Below, in pieces: positions 25,735-33,460 of a stretch of 64,000 nt of DNA (the first letter of the stretch is position 1; every line of letters starts with the position of its first letter). Source of the DNA: Sphingobium lactosutens (GTDB lineage: Bacteria > Pseudomonadota > Alphaproteobacteria > Sphingomonadales > Sphingomonadaceae); the NCBI RefSeq assembly GCF_013393185.1, contig NZ_QJQX01000085.1:1-64000 (forward strand), in the 5' to 3' direction. The notes below the pieces were generated by a model, which made no database searches, was not told the origin of the DNA, and was given only the letters and a program-made list of their open reading frames with translations. Made by a program: the position numbers and the translations under genes.

Positions 25735-26169
25735 GTGAAACGTCAACTGATTGCGGCCGCATTGATGCTGCTTTCCGCGGCTACCAGCGCCGCCACGCCC
25801 ATCATCGTGCACCGGCATCCTGGCTGCGGCTGCTGCGAGAAATGGGCAAAGCAGGTGCAAGCCCAACTCGGCCGGCGCGTCACCATAATCGATGACCAAG
25901 CAAGAGCCGCTCTCCAACGCGCCCGCGGCGTCCCTGCCACACTTGGCTCCTGCCACACCGCCCTCATCGACGGGATGGTGTTTGAGGGTCACGTTCCGAT
26001 TGCTGACATGCGCCGTGTTCTTGCCCAGCGACCCAAGGGTGTCCGCGGTTTGGCCGTTGCGGGAATGCCGCTCGGTTCACCCGGCATGGACGTGCCAGGC
26101 CAGCCAAAACAATCTTATATTGTGACTGCATTTGGCACGGGTGGGACGCGGATTTACGCTCGGCATTAG
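25735..26169 (+). CDS. DUF411 secreted metal-binding protein
   Basis: A 144-residue exported protein. It has a signal peptide (about residues 1-21, ending SAATSA) and the DUF411 hallmarks HRHPGCGCCEKW, LGSCHTALIDG, FEGHVP and VAGMPLGSPGM. Members bind copper or related metals, often near copper-resistance genes; none are adjacent here. The GTG start at 25735 is fixed by AAGGAGG 9 bases upstream, although the frame opens further upstream. It looks like a single-gene accessory insert. Confidence 0.85.
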   Translation: MKRQLIAAALMLLSAATSAATPIIVHRHPGCGCCEKWAKQVQAQLGRRVTIIDDQARAALQRARGVPATLGSCHTALIDGMVFEGHVPIADMRRVLAQRPKGVRGLAVAGMPLGSPGMDVPGQPKQSYIVTAFGTGGTRIYARH

Positions 26170-26312
26170 CTTGGAAATCCTATTCACGCCGCAACGGGCT
26201 GTGGCTTCCCAATTCTTTTCCTCCAGAAGTTGGCCCAGCAGGGGCTGGAGCAGCTACTAGCTCGCCTAACGCGATTACACCAACACAAGCACAGATGGAG
26301 CTACCATAAGCC

Positions 26313-27650
26313 ATGAGCTGGTCAGCGCGCCGCGAGGGCTGGAACCCGCAAACTGAAGATGCCCGTGACGATGGCGACGTCGATTATTCGAGGGTCATCC
26401 ACTCGGCCGCATTTCGGCGCCTGCAGGGCAAAACGCAGATCCTGAACCTGGGCGACAGCGACTTCTATCGGACCCGCCTCACACATTCGCTCGAAGTCGC
26501 GCAGATCGCAGGCGGTATCGCGCGCCAACTCGCAAAAAGCTTTCCCGATCATCCCGCCTCGGCGCTGCTCCCTGATCGCGGCACCATCCACTCGATCGGC
26601 TGTACCCATGATTTTGGTCATCCACCCTTCGGGCACGGCGGCGAAATTGCGCTGCATTACTGCATGCGCGGCGCTGGGGGTTTCGAGGGCAATGGCCAGA
26701 CCCTGCGTATCCTCGGCCGACTGGAAAATTTCTCCGAGAAAGCTGGGGCAAACCTTACCCGCAGGACGATGCTTGGCGTTCTCAAATATCCAGTTGCATT
26801 CAGCTGGGTGAACAATTCCGACCTCATCCCCGCCCTTCTCGTTGCCCCGACCACCATCAAGATCCTCGACGGCCAAGCTTGCAAGCCGCCCAAAAGCTAT
26901 CATGACAGTGAGCAGGACATCGTAGATTGGGTCTTAGCGCTTCTCTCCGCTTCTGATCGAGAAGCCTTCCAATCGTACATTTCTCAGCCAGGCAAGCATG
27001 GCCGATCGCTTCACAAGTCCTTGGATTGTTCCATCATGGATGCGGCAGATGACATCGCTTACGGAGTTCATGACCTGGAAGACGCAATCGCCCTTGGCTT
27101 GGTCACGCGGGACGGCTTCGCCAGCGCGGTACAGGATCGTTGCCCAACCTTCCTCGATGCCCTCAAGGAGAAATATCCGGGGGAAAGCGCGAACGATGTT
27201 TTCTCGCTTATGCTCAACGGGCTCTTCGGTGGCGCTGCATCCCGGAAGCGCTTCATTGGCCGCCTGGTCCATCATTTTCTAACCGCCGTCGAATATGTCG
27301 AGAACGAGACATTTTCAGAGCCGCTCCTGCGCTATCGCGTGCGCGTACGAGATGGACAGCGTCAATTTCTCGATGCGCTCCAGGATTTTGTCGTCCGTGA
27401 GGTCATCACTAGTCCCGCCGTTCAGCATCTCGAGTTCAAGGGCCAAGCTATGGTGATTGCTGTCTTTGAGGCGATGCAGGCAGATCCGGTCCGCCTCTTA
27501 CCACGCGACGAACTTCTGCAGTTTGAACAGGCGAGCGGCGATCTGCGGATCATCTGCGACTATGTCGCAGCGATGACCGATACGCATCTCCTCAAAACAT
27601 ATGAACGGCTGTTTTCTCCGCGAATGGGTTCTGTGTTCGATCGCCTCTAA
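26313..27650 (+). CDS. dgt: Deoxyguanosine triphosphate triphosphohydrolase (dGTPase)
   Basis: A 445-residue HD-domain enzyme hydrolysing dGTP to deoxyguanosine and triphosphate. Motifs are FRRLQGKTQI near residue 35, TRLTHSLEVAQIAGGIARQL, the metal-binding HDFGHPPFGHGGE near residue 100, and GFEGNGQTLRIL. Proteins of this class can also restrict phages by depleting dNTPs, and the accessory location makes that possible here, but housekeeping function cannot be excluded. It stands alone between unrelated genes. Confidence 0.88.
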   Translation: MSWSARREGWNPQTEDARDDGDVDYSRVIHSAAFRRLQGKTQILNLGDSDFYRTRLTHSLEVAQIAGGIARQLAKSFPDHPASALLPDRGTIHSIGCTHDFGHPPFGHGGEIALHYCMRGAGGFEGNGQTLRILGRLENFSEKAGANLTRRTMLGVLKYPVAFSWVNNSDLIPALLVAPTTIKILDGQACKPPKSYHDSEQDIVDWVLALLSASDREAFQSYISQPGKHGRSLHKSLDCSIMDAADDIAYGVHDLEDAIALGLVTRDGFASAVQDRCPTFLDALKEKYPGESANDVFSLMLNGLFGGAASRKRFIGRLVHHFLTAVEYVENETFSEPLLRYRVRVRDGQRQFLDALQDFVVREVITSPAVQHLEFKGQAMVIAVFEAMQADPVRLLPRDELLQFEQASGDLRIICDYVAAMTDTHLLKTYERLFSPRMGSVFDRL

Positions 27651-27742
27651 GCCGAACGGACCAACAGACGTGTACCGGTTGAGGAGGGCATTCTACCGGT
27701 CCTTGCTCTTTTCGCTGGTGAGTGGCGTCCGCCACCGCAGAA

Positions 27743-27775
27743 GAAGCCCCGCAGCGGGGAATACGGCGGGGCTTC
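27743..27775 (+). terminator. Hairpin downstream of the dGTPase gene
   Basis: A perfect 10-bp inverted repeat GAAGCCCCGC/GCGGGGCTTC with a 13-nt loop sits about 90 bases after the stop. No T-run follows. It is the best candidate for the end of the dgt transcript. Confidence 0.5.
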
Positions 27776-28118
27776 CTAGGCTTGCGCCTGCCGAGAATAA
27801 TAACCGATTGCCAGCGATTCTGCCACATCTCTCGGACGGACTAGGGGACCGACCCGCGAGCCAGGACCTTACCCCAACTCCGTTGCCCGCATGCAGCTCA
27901 CTTCACCTCGGAAAAAAATTATAAGCAAGTTAGTACGGGGAGCTTCTACGCAAGAAGAACAGAGATCAGGGACCGGATACTGAAATTCGTAATTCTAAAA
28001 TGCAATTTCCTGCAATCTAAGACTCGCCGCTCTCACTCTCCTGCCGAAGAGCTTGGCGTTGCTCTAGCAGCCATCATTTCTCAACGCTATGAGGCCGCGC
28101 CGTGGGAGATTTCACGAC
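27776..28118. other. Non-coding stretch upstream of the Lrp pair
   Basis: I see no gene here. Part of it is locally AT-rich (around 27905-28010), which fits a promoter region for the two Lrp genes, but no box can be named with confidence. Confidence 0.3.
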
Positions 28119-28601
28119 ATGCGCTTAAGAAATGGCCGTCCCTCATCCGGACCTTCCCTGTCAAAACTCGACAACGAGATCATCTCCGTTTTGCGAACAA
28201 ACGGCAGGGCGACAAACCAGGACATAGCTGAACAATTATCGGTATCCGCCGCGACAGTATCGGCGCGCTTGCAGAGGATGGAAGAATCCCGCGCGATGCG
28301 CGTGGTCGCCGTCTCTGATTTCGCGGCTTGGGGCTATAATGTCATCATCGCTGTCGGGGTGCGGGTGCAAGGGCGCGACATTCACAAGGTTGGCAGCGAC
28401 CTGGCAAAATTCCCTGAGGTTCTGAGCGTAAACATGATGAACGGTAGTCATGATCTGGAGCTGCTGGTCGCCCTGCACGATTTCGCTGAGGTCCGGGAAT
28501 TCCTCTATGATCATATTGCCGGCGTCAAAGGCGTTTCCCAGATCGATTCCGGGGTAGCAGTCGATATCCTCAAATATCACTTCAACGTGGTGCCCCTATG
28601 A
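28119..28601 (+). CDS. Lrp/AsnC-family regulator, first of a coupled pair
   Basis: About 160 residues with an N-terminal HTH (LDNEIISVLRTNGRATNQDI, then AEQLSVSAATVSARLQRM) and a C-terminal RAM/ligand domain. The ATG at 28119 follows GGGAG; an ATG at 28089 would add ten residues without similarity. It overlaps the next Lrp gene by four bases (ATGA), so the two are translated together and may form a hetero-oligomer. The ligand is unknown. The downstream ferredoxin is a possible target. Confidence 0.85.
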   Translation: MRLRNGRPSSGPSLSKLDNEIISVLRTNGRATNQDIAEQLSVSAATVSARLQRMEESRAMRVVAVSDFAAWGYNVIIAVGVRVQGRDIHKVGSDLAKFPEVLSVNMMNGSHDLELLVALHDFAEVREFLYDHIAGVKGVSQIDSGVAVDILKYHFNVVPL

Positions 28602-29164
28602 CAGATATGAGCCACCACAAGCTTGATGCAATTGACCGCCGAATTGTGGACATATTGTCGCACGATGCGCGCGTTTCGAACCGCTCAATCGCCAAAGAGT
28701 TGGGTGTTACCGAAGGCACCGTCCGGCAGCGGATCAAACGGCTTCAGAAAGATGGCTTGATCCAATTCACGGTCGTCACCGATTTCCGAATGGCAGGCTC
28801 CCCGAACCTTTGCATGATGGGTATCGACGCTGATCCATCCCGTGTGCGTGCGATAGCGGAGCAGTTGAAGCGAATTCCCGAGATCAATTGCGTCGTGTTG
28901 CTACTGGGCCGCTTCAACCTCTTGGCCATGGGTCTGTTCACCAACATCGAGCAGCTTGACCGGGTGGTAAAGGCAAAGATCCGGCCATTACCTGGCGTGC
29001 AGCGCGTGGAAACGGCAATCTCCGTCCACAACCTTAAATATGAGGCAAGCGTCGCCAAGATCATGCAGAGAGAAGAGCAGGCCGAAGGCCCTGCTCCGGA
29101 AGCTGCGTCGCTTCCAGGTGGCAAGGCGAAGCGTTCTGCTCAAAAGCGTAGAATGTCTGTCTAA
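28598..29164 (+). CDS. Lrp/AsnC-family regulator, second of a coupled pair
   Basis: A 188-residue protein with HTH (LDAIDRRIVDILSHDARVSN, then RSIAKELGVTEGTVRQRIKRL) and a RAM-like domain (VLLLGRFNLLAMG). A basic, Ala/Gly-rich tail follows (residues about 160-188, ending KAKRSAQKRRMSV), which most Lrp proteins lack. Start and first gene's stop overlap. Divergence from the first copy is high, so this is not a recent duplication. Confidence 0.85.
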   Translation: MTDMSHHKLDAIDRRIVDILSHDARVSNRSIAKELGVTEGTVRQRIKRLQKDGLIQFTVVTDFRMAGSPNLCMMGIDADPSRVRAIAEQLKRIPEINCVVLLLGRFNLLAMGLFTNIEQLDRVVKAKIRPLPGVQRVETAISVHNLKYEASVAKIMQREEQAEGPAPEAASLPGGKAKRSAQKRRMSV

Positions 29165-29265
29165 CGACATGGTCAGGCCAGTCCGTAGGAAAGCGGAGCC
29201 GCGGCGCTTGTAAACTCATCTAGCTAGGCAGATGATAAGTGCTCGACTCACAAGAGGAGCGCGGT

Positions 29266-29502
29266 ATGCAAGTGGAAAGTCAGACCGATCATATCGCCAT
29301 GCTGGCCCTGATGATGGTTGGCGTCCTCATCAAGCGGCTGGACGCTGTGGGCCAGCTTGATGATGGAACGAAACACCAGCTTCATAAACTCGCCTCCGCG
29401 GTTCGCATCCATGCTGAAAATGCGGGACACGATGATCTGCATATTCTTTTCGACAATATCGATCGGGCGCTGGGCGCTGCTTCTGAAGCGGCCGCGGGCT
29501 GA
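29266..29502 (+). CDS. Small hypothetical protein
   Basis: A 78-residue helical, soluble-looking protein (LMMVGVLIKRLDAVGQLDDG, later HDDLHILFDNIDRAL). I do not recognise it. The ATG at 29266 is well supported by AGAGGAG seven bases upstream. It lies 33 bases before the ferredoxin gene and is probably co-transcribed with it. Confidence 0.6.
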   Translation: MQVESQTDHIAMLALMMVGVLIKRLDAVGQLDDGTKHQLHKLASAVRIHAENAGHDDLHILFDNIDRALGAASEAAAG

Positions 29503-29535
29503 TCAGACTTGATGACCATCGGTGGATAACGCCAA

Positions 29536-29853
29536 ATGCCTCAACTCATTGTCACAACCCGCAAGGGTGCAGAGATCAATATTGTGGAGTCGCGGGAGGT
29601 TTCCGTCATGGAAGCCATCCGAGACGCGGGTATCGATGAGGTGCTGGCGCTCTGCGGAGGCTGTTGTTCTTGTGCAACCTGCCATGTTCATGTTGATGAA
29701 GACTGGTTCGAAAAGCTGCCGCCTATGACCGATGACGAGGGCGATCTTCTGGATAGTTCGGATCACAGAACAGCAACGTCTCGCCTTTCCTGCCAGCTGC
29801 CGTTTAGCCAGGCCCTCGATGGTCTGCGGGTGACTATCGCACCGGAGGATTGA
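29536..29853 (+). CDS. [2Fe-2S] ferredoxin, adrenodoxin/putidaredoxin type
   Basis: A 105-residue electron carrier. Ligands fit C40-x5-C46-x2-C49 in [18 protein letters not shown] and C86 in SRLSCQLPF. Such ferredoxins feed P450s or Rieske oxygenases from an FAD reductase. No oxygenase is next to it; the reductase at 12167 is the only candidate partner in the window. Two extra cysteines (C43, C44) sit inside the cluster loop, which is unusual. Confidence 0.88.
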   Translation: MPQLIVTTRKGAEINIVESREVSVMEAIRDAGIDEVLALCGGCCSCATCHVHVDEDWFEKLPPMTDDEGDLLDSSDHRTATSRLSCQLPFSQALDGLRVTIAPED

Positions 29854-29868
29854 AGTTCAGTGGTGAGG

Positions 29869-29890
29869 CATGACAATGAGCATTGTCATG
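29869..29890. promoter_or_regulatory. Perfect 22-bp palindrome after the ferredoxin gene
   Basis: CATGACAATG-AG-CATTGTCATG has 10-bp perfect arms with a 2-nt centre. It lies 15 bases past the ferredoxin stop. Low GC and a short centre favour a dimer-binding operator over a terminator. An Lrp or other regulator might bind it, perhaps for an mRNA starting downstream. Confidence 0.5.
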
Positions 29891-30357
29891 TGGGATCAGG
29901 TCCGAGCAATAAACAGGAATGAAAGGTCGATTGCGCCAGGGGTGCCCACCCAAGCTCTGTTGGAACGCATAGATTGAAATTGACGGTGGGCTTCGTTCAA
30001 GTCGGCATTGATCCAAAGGCGACGTTTCCGACCGGTAGTTTGGGATTTTCCCGGGCCAATGATGCGTGCGTCCTAGACGATATGGTATAGGGCAAAAGTG
30101 AGAGAGCCTCAGCAGACAATGCTCTAATGTCACAATTAGCCAAGCTGCGAGCATCACGACATTTTGATGTGGCAACCGAAGTTCCCCGAGCCCGAACATG
30201 CCTTTTGCCACGAGGGCTGCTCGATTGATCGGGCTGGAGATGTTCTGGCAAACTGCTGCTTCATGTCGTTTGAGGAATGGAAACTGTCGAATTCCGGCGG
30301 CGAACAGAGAGTCACATCAACAACGCAACATTTACATCTCTACAAATATGTTTAAAG
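29891..30357. other. Non-coding region upstream of mucR
   Basis: No gene is supported. Frames open here on both strands are short and unlike anything I know. The region probably holds the mucR promoter and leader. Confidence 0.3.
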
Positions 30358-30388
30358 GGAGGGGCCTTCACTGATTACAGGTCCCTCC
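30358..30388 (+). promoter_or_regulatory. Leader hairpin pairing a Shine-Dalgarno-like run with the sequence before the mucR start
   Basis: GGAGGGGCC (30358-30366) can pair with GGTCCCTCC (30380-30388) through nine pairs including one G-U, with a 13-nt loop. The ATG follows two bases later. The only purine-rich run in the leader is inside this stem, so translation of mucR may be controlled by opening it. This is inferred from pairing alone. Confidence 0.4.
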
Positions 30389-30390
30389 TC

Positions 30391-31215
30391 ATGGCAGACG
30401 AAAACAAGTCCGACATCACCGCACTCACCGTTCAACTGCTAAGCGCCTTCGTATCGAAGAACACGGTTTCCAGCGAAAGTCTTGCCGAGCTGATCAAGAC
30501 GACGCGGGCCGCGTTGACCGAAGAGCCCACGCCTGCTGTGAGCGAAACACCGGCACAGGAATTTGTGCCAGCAGTCTCTGTCCGCAAGAGCCTGTCGTCA
30601 CCAGAGCACATCATCAGTCTCATTGACGGGAAGCCTTACAAGACGCTGAAGCGGCATCTTGCCACACATGGGCTGACCCCAGAACAATATCGCGAGCGCT
30701 ATAAGCTTCCCAAGTCCTACCCTTTGGTGGCTACGAGCTATTCTGACGCGCGTCGCGCTGTAGCGCAGAGACTGGGTCTTGGCCGGAAACCCGCCGCTAC
30801 CTCTGTAGCCACCAATGCCCGGGCTGTTGAAGCACCGGCAGCGGAGAGCAAGAGCGCACCCAGCAAAGCAGCTGCCAAGGCCGCAAAACCGAAGGCGCCC
30901 CCCGCATCGGCCGAGAAGGCCGAGGTAAAGGCGCCTGCAGCCGCCAAGGCTGCCCCGCGCAAGCGCCTTTCGATTGCATCGGCCAAGGAAGAAAAATCCT
31001 CCACTCCGGCCGTCGCGAAGGCCGAGAACGCTGAAACTGTGACGAACGCTCCGCAGAGCGATGCTGGCAAGGCGACCCAACCCAAGGCGAGTGCTGCCAA
31101 GGCAAAGCCTGCGCCGAACGGCAAGGCACCCGCCAAGCCAAAGTCGTCAAAAGCCAATACAAAGGCTGCTGCTGCGAATATCGATGCAAAGGCCCCCGAA
31201 CCCGCAACCAACTGA
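30391..31215 (+). CDS. MucR/Ros-family regulator with Ala/Lys-rich histone-like tail
   Basis: A 274-residue DNA-binding protein. Residues about 1-134 match MucR: a helical N-terminus and the domain IISLIDGKPYKTLKRHLATH followed by GLTPEQYRERYKLP and YPLVATSYSDARRAVAQRLG. The zinc Cys of the family is Ser (S76), while D79, H89 and H93 remain, so zinc binding is doubtful; some Mesorhizobium homologues are known to work without zinc. Residues 135-274 form a long Ala/Lys/Pro-rich tail like histone H1, absent from classic MucR. The ATG at 30391 starts at MADENKSD; the frame is open further upstream without similarity. A global or nucleoid-type regulator is likely. Confidence 0.85.
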   Translation: MADENKSDITALTVQLLSAFVSKNTVSSESLAELIKTTRAALTEEPTPAVSETPAQEFVPAVSVRKSLSSPEHIISLIDGKPYKTLKRHLATHGLTPEQYRERYKLPKSYPLVATSYSDARRAVAQRLGLGRKPAATSVATNARAVEAPAAESKSAPSKAAAKAAKPKAPPASAEKAEVKAPAAAKAAPRKRLSIASAKEEKSSTPAVAKAENAETVTNAPQSDAGKATQPKASAAKAKPAPNGKAPAKPKSSKANTKAAAANIDAKAPEPATN

Positions 31216-31226
31216 TTAAAGGATGT

Positions 31227-31252
31227 GCAGCCCTGCCCTCGGGTGGGGCTGC
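31227..31252 (+). terminator. mucR terminator hairpin
   Basis: A 7-bp stem GCAGCCC/GGGCTGC begins 12 bases after the stop, with CTCCATTTT following, which gives a short T-run. Confidence 0.6.
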
Positions 31253-31348
31253 CTCCATTTTGGGCAGCTGACAGACGGGCGCTTCGTTAGTCGCATTGCT
31301 CTCCTTCCGCTCTGGACAGCGCAGCGGCGTTTCGCTTAAGCGCGCCCG

Positions 31349-31771
31349 ATGCCACAAGAACTCAGTCTTGCCGTCGTGGGAGCACTGCACCCCAATGCCG
31401 ACGGCACGAACCGGCAGTTCGAGATCCGGATGCTCAATCCTGGCGATCCAATTTCGCTTGTGCTGGAACCCAACAACAAGGCGGACAGCTCCGCCGTTGC
31501 GGTGTTCTCGTTCCGCGGATTGCAGATCGGGTATTTATCGGCTGAACGGTGCGGCTGGATTGGTTCCAAGATCAGTCAAGGTCAGGACGTCCGCGCCATT
31601 TTCCAGGCTGCCACCAAGGACGGCGCGATCATTCGAGTGCATCTTGATGGCGGCTCCCCTACCTTACCGCCGCCGCCACCTGAGCCAGTCACGACCCACG
31701 ATGAGTTGCATGAGAACAAAGCCGATCCGGATTCCGGCTTTTGGCCGGATTATATTCCACCGGATGATTGA
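31349..31771 (+). CDS. Stand-alone HIRAN-domain protein
   Basis: A 140-residue protein whose first 95 residues fit the HIRAN fold: LAVVGALHPN, ISLVLEPNNKADSSAVAVFS, GLQIGYLSAERCGWI. In larger proteins (HLTF/Rad5) HIRAN binds 3' DNA ends. Small bacterial versions occur in mobile DNA with unknown roles. The C-terminal part is Pro-rich and acidic (PPPPPEP, then FWPDYIPPDD). It lies between mucR and a convergent wHTH-like gene. Confidence 0.72.
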   Translation: MPQELSLAVVGALHPNADGTNRQFEIRMLNPGDPISLVLEPNNKADSSAVAVFSFRGLQIGYLSAERCGWIGSKISQGQDVRAIFQAATKDGAIIRVHLDGGSPTLPPPPPEPVTTHDELHENKADPDSGFWPDYIPPDD

Positions 31772-31797
31772 AGCAGCGCCGGTGCGATGGCGCCGGC

Positions 31798-32334
31798 TCA
31801 ATGCACACGCCCAAGAGCTCTCCTCGCCTCCGGGGTAATCGTATAGACAGCCTCCCGCTGCGCGCCGCGGTTCGCATGATCGATACGGTACCCCTTATAG
31901 TGACGCCGCAGTAAACCCGCCCGCACAAGGTCTGATGCGGCGCGGCTGATGCTTGTCCGTCCTGATCGCAATATCCGCGCTTTCACCTCCTCAGCGAGGA
32001 GAATCTCCGCTGCAGCGGGATCCTCCGGCAGCTGGCCTTTGGCGACCAGGTCGGCGCGCACCGCTTCAATCAGCGTGCGCCGCCGGCCGTCTCGCTGCGC
32101 GAGCGGAATCAGCGCCTCGCAGAGCCAATCCCGTACCGGCAGCAGCGCGCCGCCATAACGTACATAAGGTCCAACGCTATCGCCCTGCCCTACGGCCTTG
32201 TAGATGAGGTTCAGCACCATGAACGCGTAACGGGGTCGCTTGGACACCTGCGAAATACGTTCGATGAGATCGGGCAGCGAACCCAAGGTGGACGCTGCTT
32301 CATAGGGTGCGAAAAGATCGGCCTGCTGGAACAT
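31798..32334 (-). CDS. Uncharacterised protein with C-terminal winged-helix-like region
   Basis: A 178-residue basic protein. The C-terminal half (SRAASDLVRAGLLRRHYKGY, then AVYTITPEARRALG) reads like a winged-helix DNA-binding segment. The N-terminal half (ASTLGSLPDLIERISQVS) has no family that I recognise. It is divergent from the HU gene across a 175-bp gap and may regulate it. Length and codon use look like a real gene. Confidence 0.6.
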   Translation of the reverse strand: MFQQADLFAPYEAASTLGSLPDLIERISQVSKRPRYAFMVLNLIYKAVGQGDSVGPYVRYGGALLPVRDWLCEALIPLAQRDGRRRTLIEAVRADLVAKGQLPEDPAAAEILLAEEVKARILRSGRTSISRAASDLVRAGLLRRHYKGYRIDHANRGAQREAVYTITPEARRALGRVH

Positions 32335-32509
32335 ATCAGGAATCTAGCACAAGCTGCCCGCATGTGAATCCCCCTGCACCAGTAGCAAACGACAAAAAAC
32401 ACACGTGTCACTTTACCGGGACGCGCCGGAAGGTCCTGCCCCGCAAATCTCGTTGCTCGAAGCGAAAAAGCCGATAGATATGGCCGCTCCATTTTTACCG
32501 GAGACCTTC

Positions 32510-32785
32510 ATGAACAATAGCGCCCTCGCTGAAGCCATCGCAACCGAGCATGGCCTGAGCAAAGCCGACGCCCGCACCTATGTTGACGCGGTGTTCAATG
32601 CCATCGCCAGCGCGGCTGCCAATGGCAACGAAGTAAGCTTGAATGGTTTTGGCAAGTTCAAGGTAAAGGATAGCCCTGCTCGTGAAGGCCGCAATCCGGC
32701 AAATGGTCAGACGATCCAGATCGCGGCGTCAAAGAAGCTGACATTCACGCCTGCCAAGGCAGTCAAGGACCAGCTGAACGGCTGA
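32510..32785 (+). CDS. HU-family nucleoid protein
   Basis: A 91-residue DNA-bending protein. It has SLNGFGKFKVKDSPAREGRN followed by PANGQTIQIAASKKLTFTPA, the beta-arm and C-terminal helix typical of HU/IHF. The ATG at 32510 follows CCGGAG; the open frame extends upstream without similarity. It may be an accessory HU copy carried by the island, since it lies inside a 13-bp inverted repeat. Confidence 0.9.
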   Translation: MNNSALAEAIATEHGLSKADARTYVDAVFNAIASAAANGNEVSLNGFGKFKVKDSPAREGRNPANGQTIQIAASKKLTFTPAKAVKDQLNG

Positions 32786-32791
32786 GACGGT

Positions 32792-32817
32792 GAGCGCCGC
32801 CGGACGCGGCGGCGCTC
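32792..32817 (+). terminator. HU gene terminator
   Basis: A 10-bp GC stem GAGCGCCGCC/GGCGGCGCTC starts 6 bases after the stop and is followed by CATCCTTTTATG, a weak T-run. The next stretch to 33166 shows no gene beyond the right arm of the 13-bp repeat. Confidence 0.7.
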
Positions 32818-33166
32818 CATCCTTTTATGCGAATGTCACTTTTTCTAAGCAGGTAAAGTGACACTTCTGGCATTCTGTTGGCCGGGCGCCAGCATCTTGC
32901 GCCACGCCGCCAATTGCACTTTCTGCAATCGCTCTGCCGCCCTTCGCAGTTGTCGGCCGGAAGGTGCGATGCGAAAGGGGGGCTGCCTTTCAGGCATCCT
33001 CTCCTAAGACTTAGTGGGCTGGTCGTTCTCGATCGGCCCTTTTTTTCTGTTCTGTTCGGCGTGAGATCCCTATTTATCGCATGACCGATCAGTCGCCGCA
33101 GCAGTCCTTCAATTCCGCGCGGCGACACATGGACTTGTTCTACAATCCAGACTGTTGAGCTGCAAC

Positions 33167-33376
33167 ATGCGCAATCTGAACTTGGTTTTTGCCAGCCTAG
33201 CTCGTTCCCGTTTCCGTTCGAAATTCCGCCTCGGTACTGCTGAGCTCACATATCTGGAAGCTCGCGGACTGCCTGTAATTTTGACCCATGCCGCCGAGTT
33301 TATTTCCAAGCGCCTTGCGACAGAGGAGCCGGTAAACGTCGAACTAAAGGCTACGCGTTCTTTACCCCGCAAATGA
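33167..33376 (+). pseudogene. DUF4186 protein, C-terminally truncated
   Basis: Sixty-nine residues match the start of DUF4186 proteins: LVFASLARSRFRSKFRLGTA, AYLE-like TYLEARGL, and AEFISKRLATEEPVN. The conserved second half with its Cys residues is gone. The frame ends inside the operator array of the next gene (from 33361), so insertion of the nucleotidyltransferase module probably cut it. An alternative TTG start lies at 33155. Confidence 0.6.
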
Positions 33377-33458
33377 GAAGAAACTCAATTTGCAGGGTAA
33401 ACCTTGAAATTAGGTGAATTACCCAGCAAAATGGGAGAAAGCCAATCCGCGGGGTAAA
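33361..33458. promoter_or_regulatory. Four alternating 13-bp operator copies, period about 28.5 bp
   Basis: TTTACCCCGCAAA (33361-33373, forward), TTTGCAGGGTAAA (33389-33401, reverse), ATTACCCAGCAAA (33418-33430, forward) and TCCGCGGGGTAAA (33446-33458, reverse) alternate with starts 28, 29 and 28 bp apart. They form two copies of a roughly 41-bp palindromic unit. The last copy ends 2 bases before the ATG of the nucleotidyltransferase gene. A bound repressor would block promoter and start codon. Confidence 0.65.
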
Positions 33459-33460
33459 CT

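Larger units (their letters stand above)
32405..32864. repeat. 13-bp inverted repeat bracketing the HU gene
   Basis: GTGTCACTTTACC at 32405-32417 and its exact reverse complement GGTAAAGTGACAC at 32852-32864 flank the HU gene and its terminator. The right copy is also part of a local TGTCACTTT/AAAGTGACA inverted repeat (32834-32842 and 32855-32863). Either a regulator binds both sides or the pair marks ends of a small mobile cassette. Reading both arms directly is certain; the meaning is not. Confidence 0.6.

Noticed and set aside
25430-25738. Overlapping short frames before the DUF411 gene
   Set aside because: No motif, no Shine-Dalgarno sequence, and the DUF411 start is fixed elsewhere by AAGGAGG.
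29834-30211. Minus-strand frame of 125 codons upstream of mucR
   Set aside because: Composition is unlike neighbouring genes and no family is recognisable.
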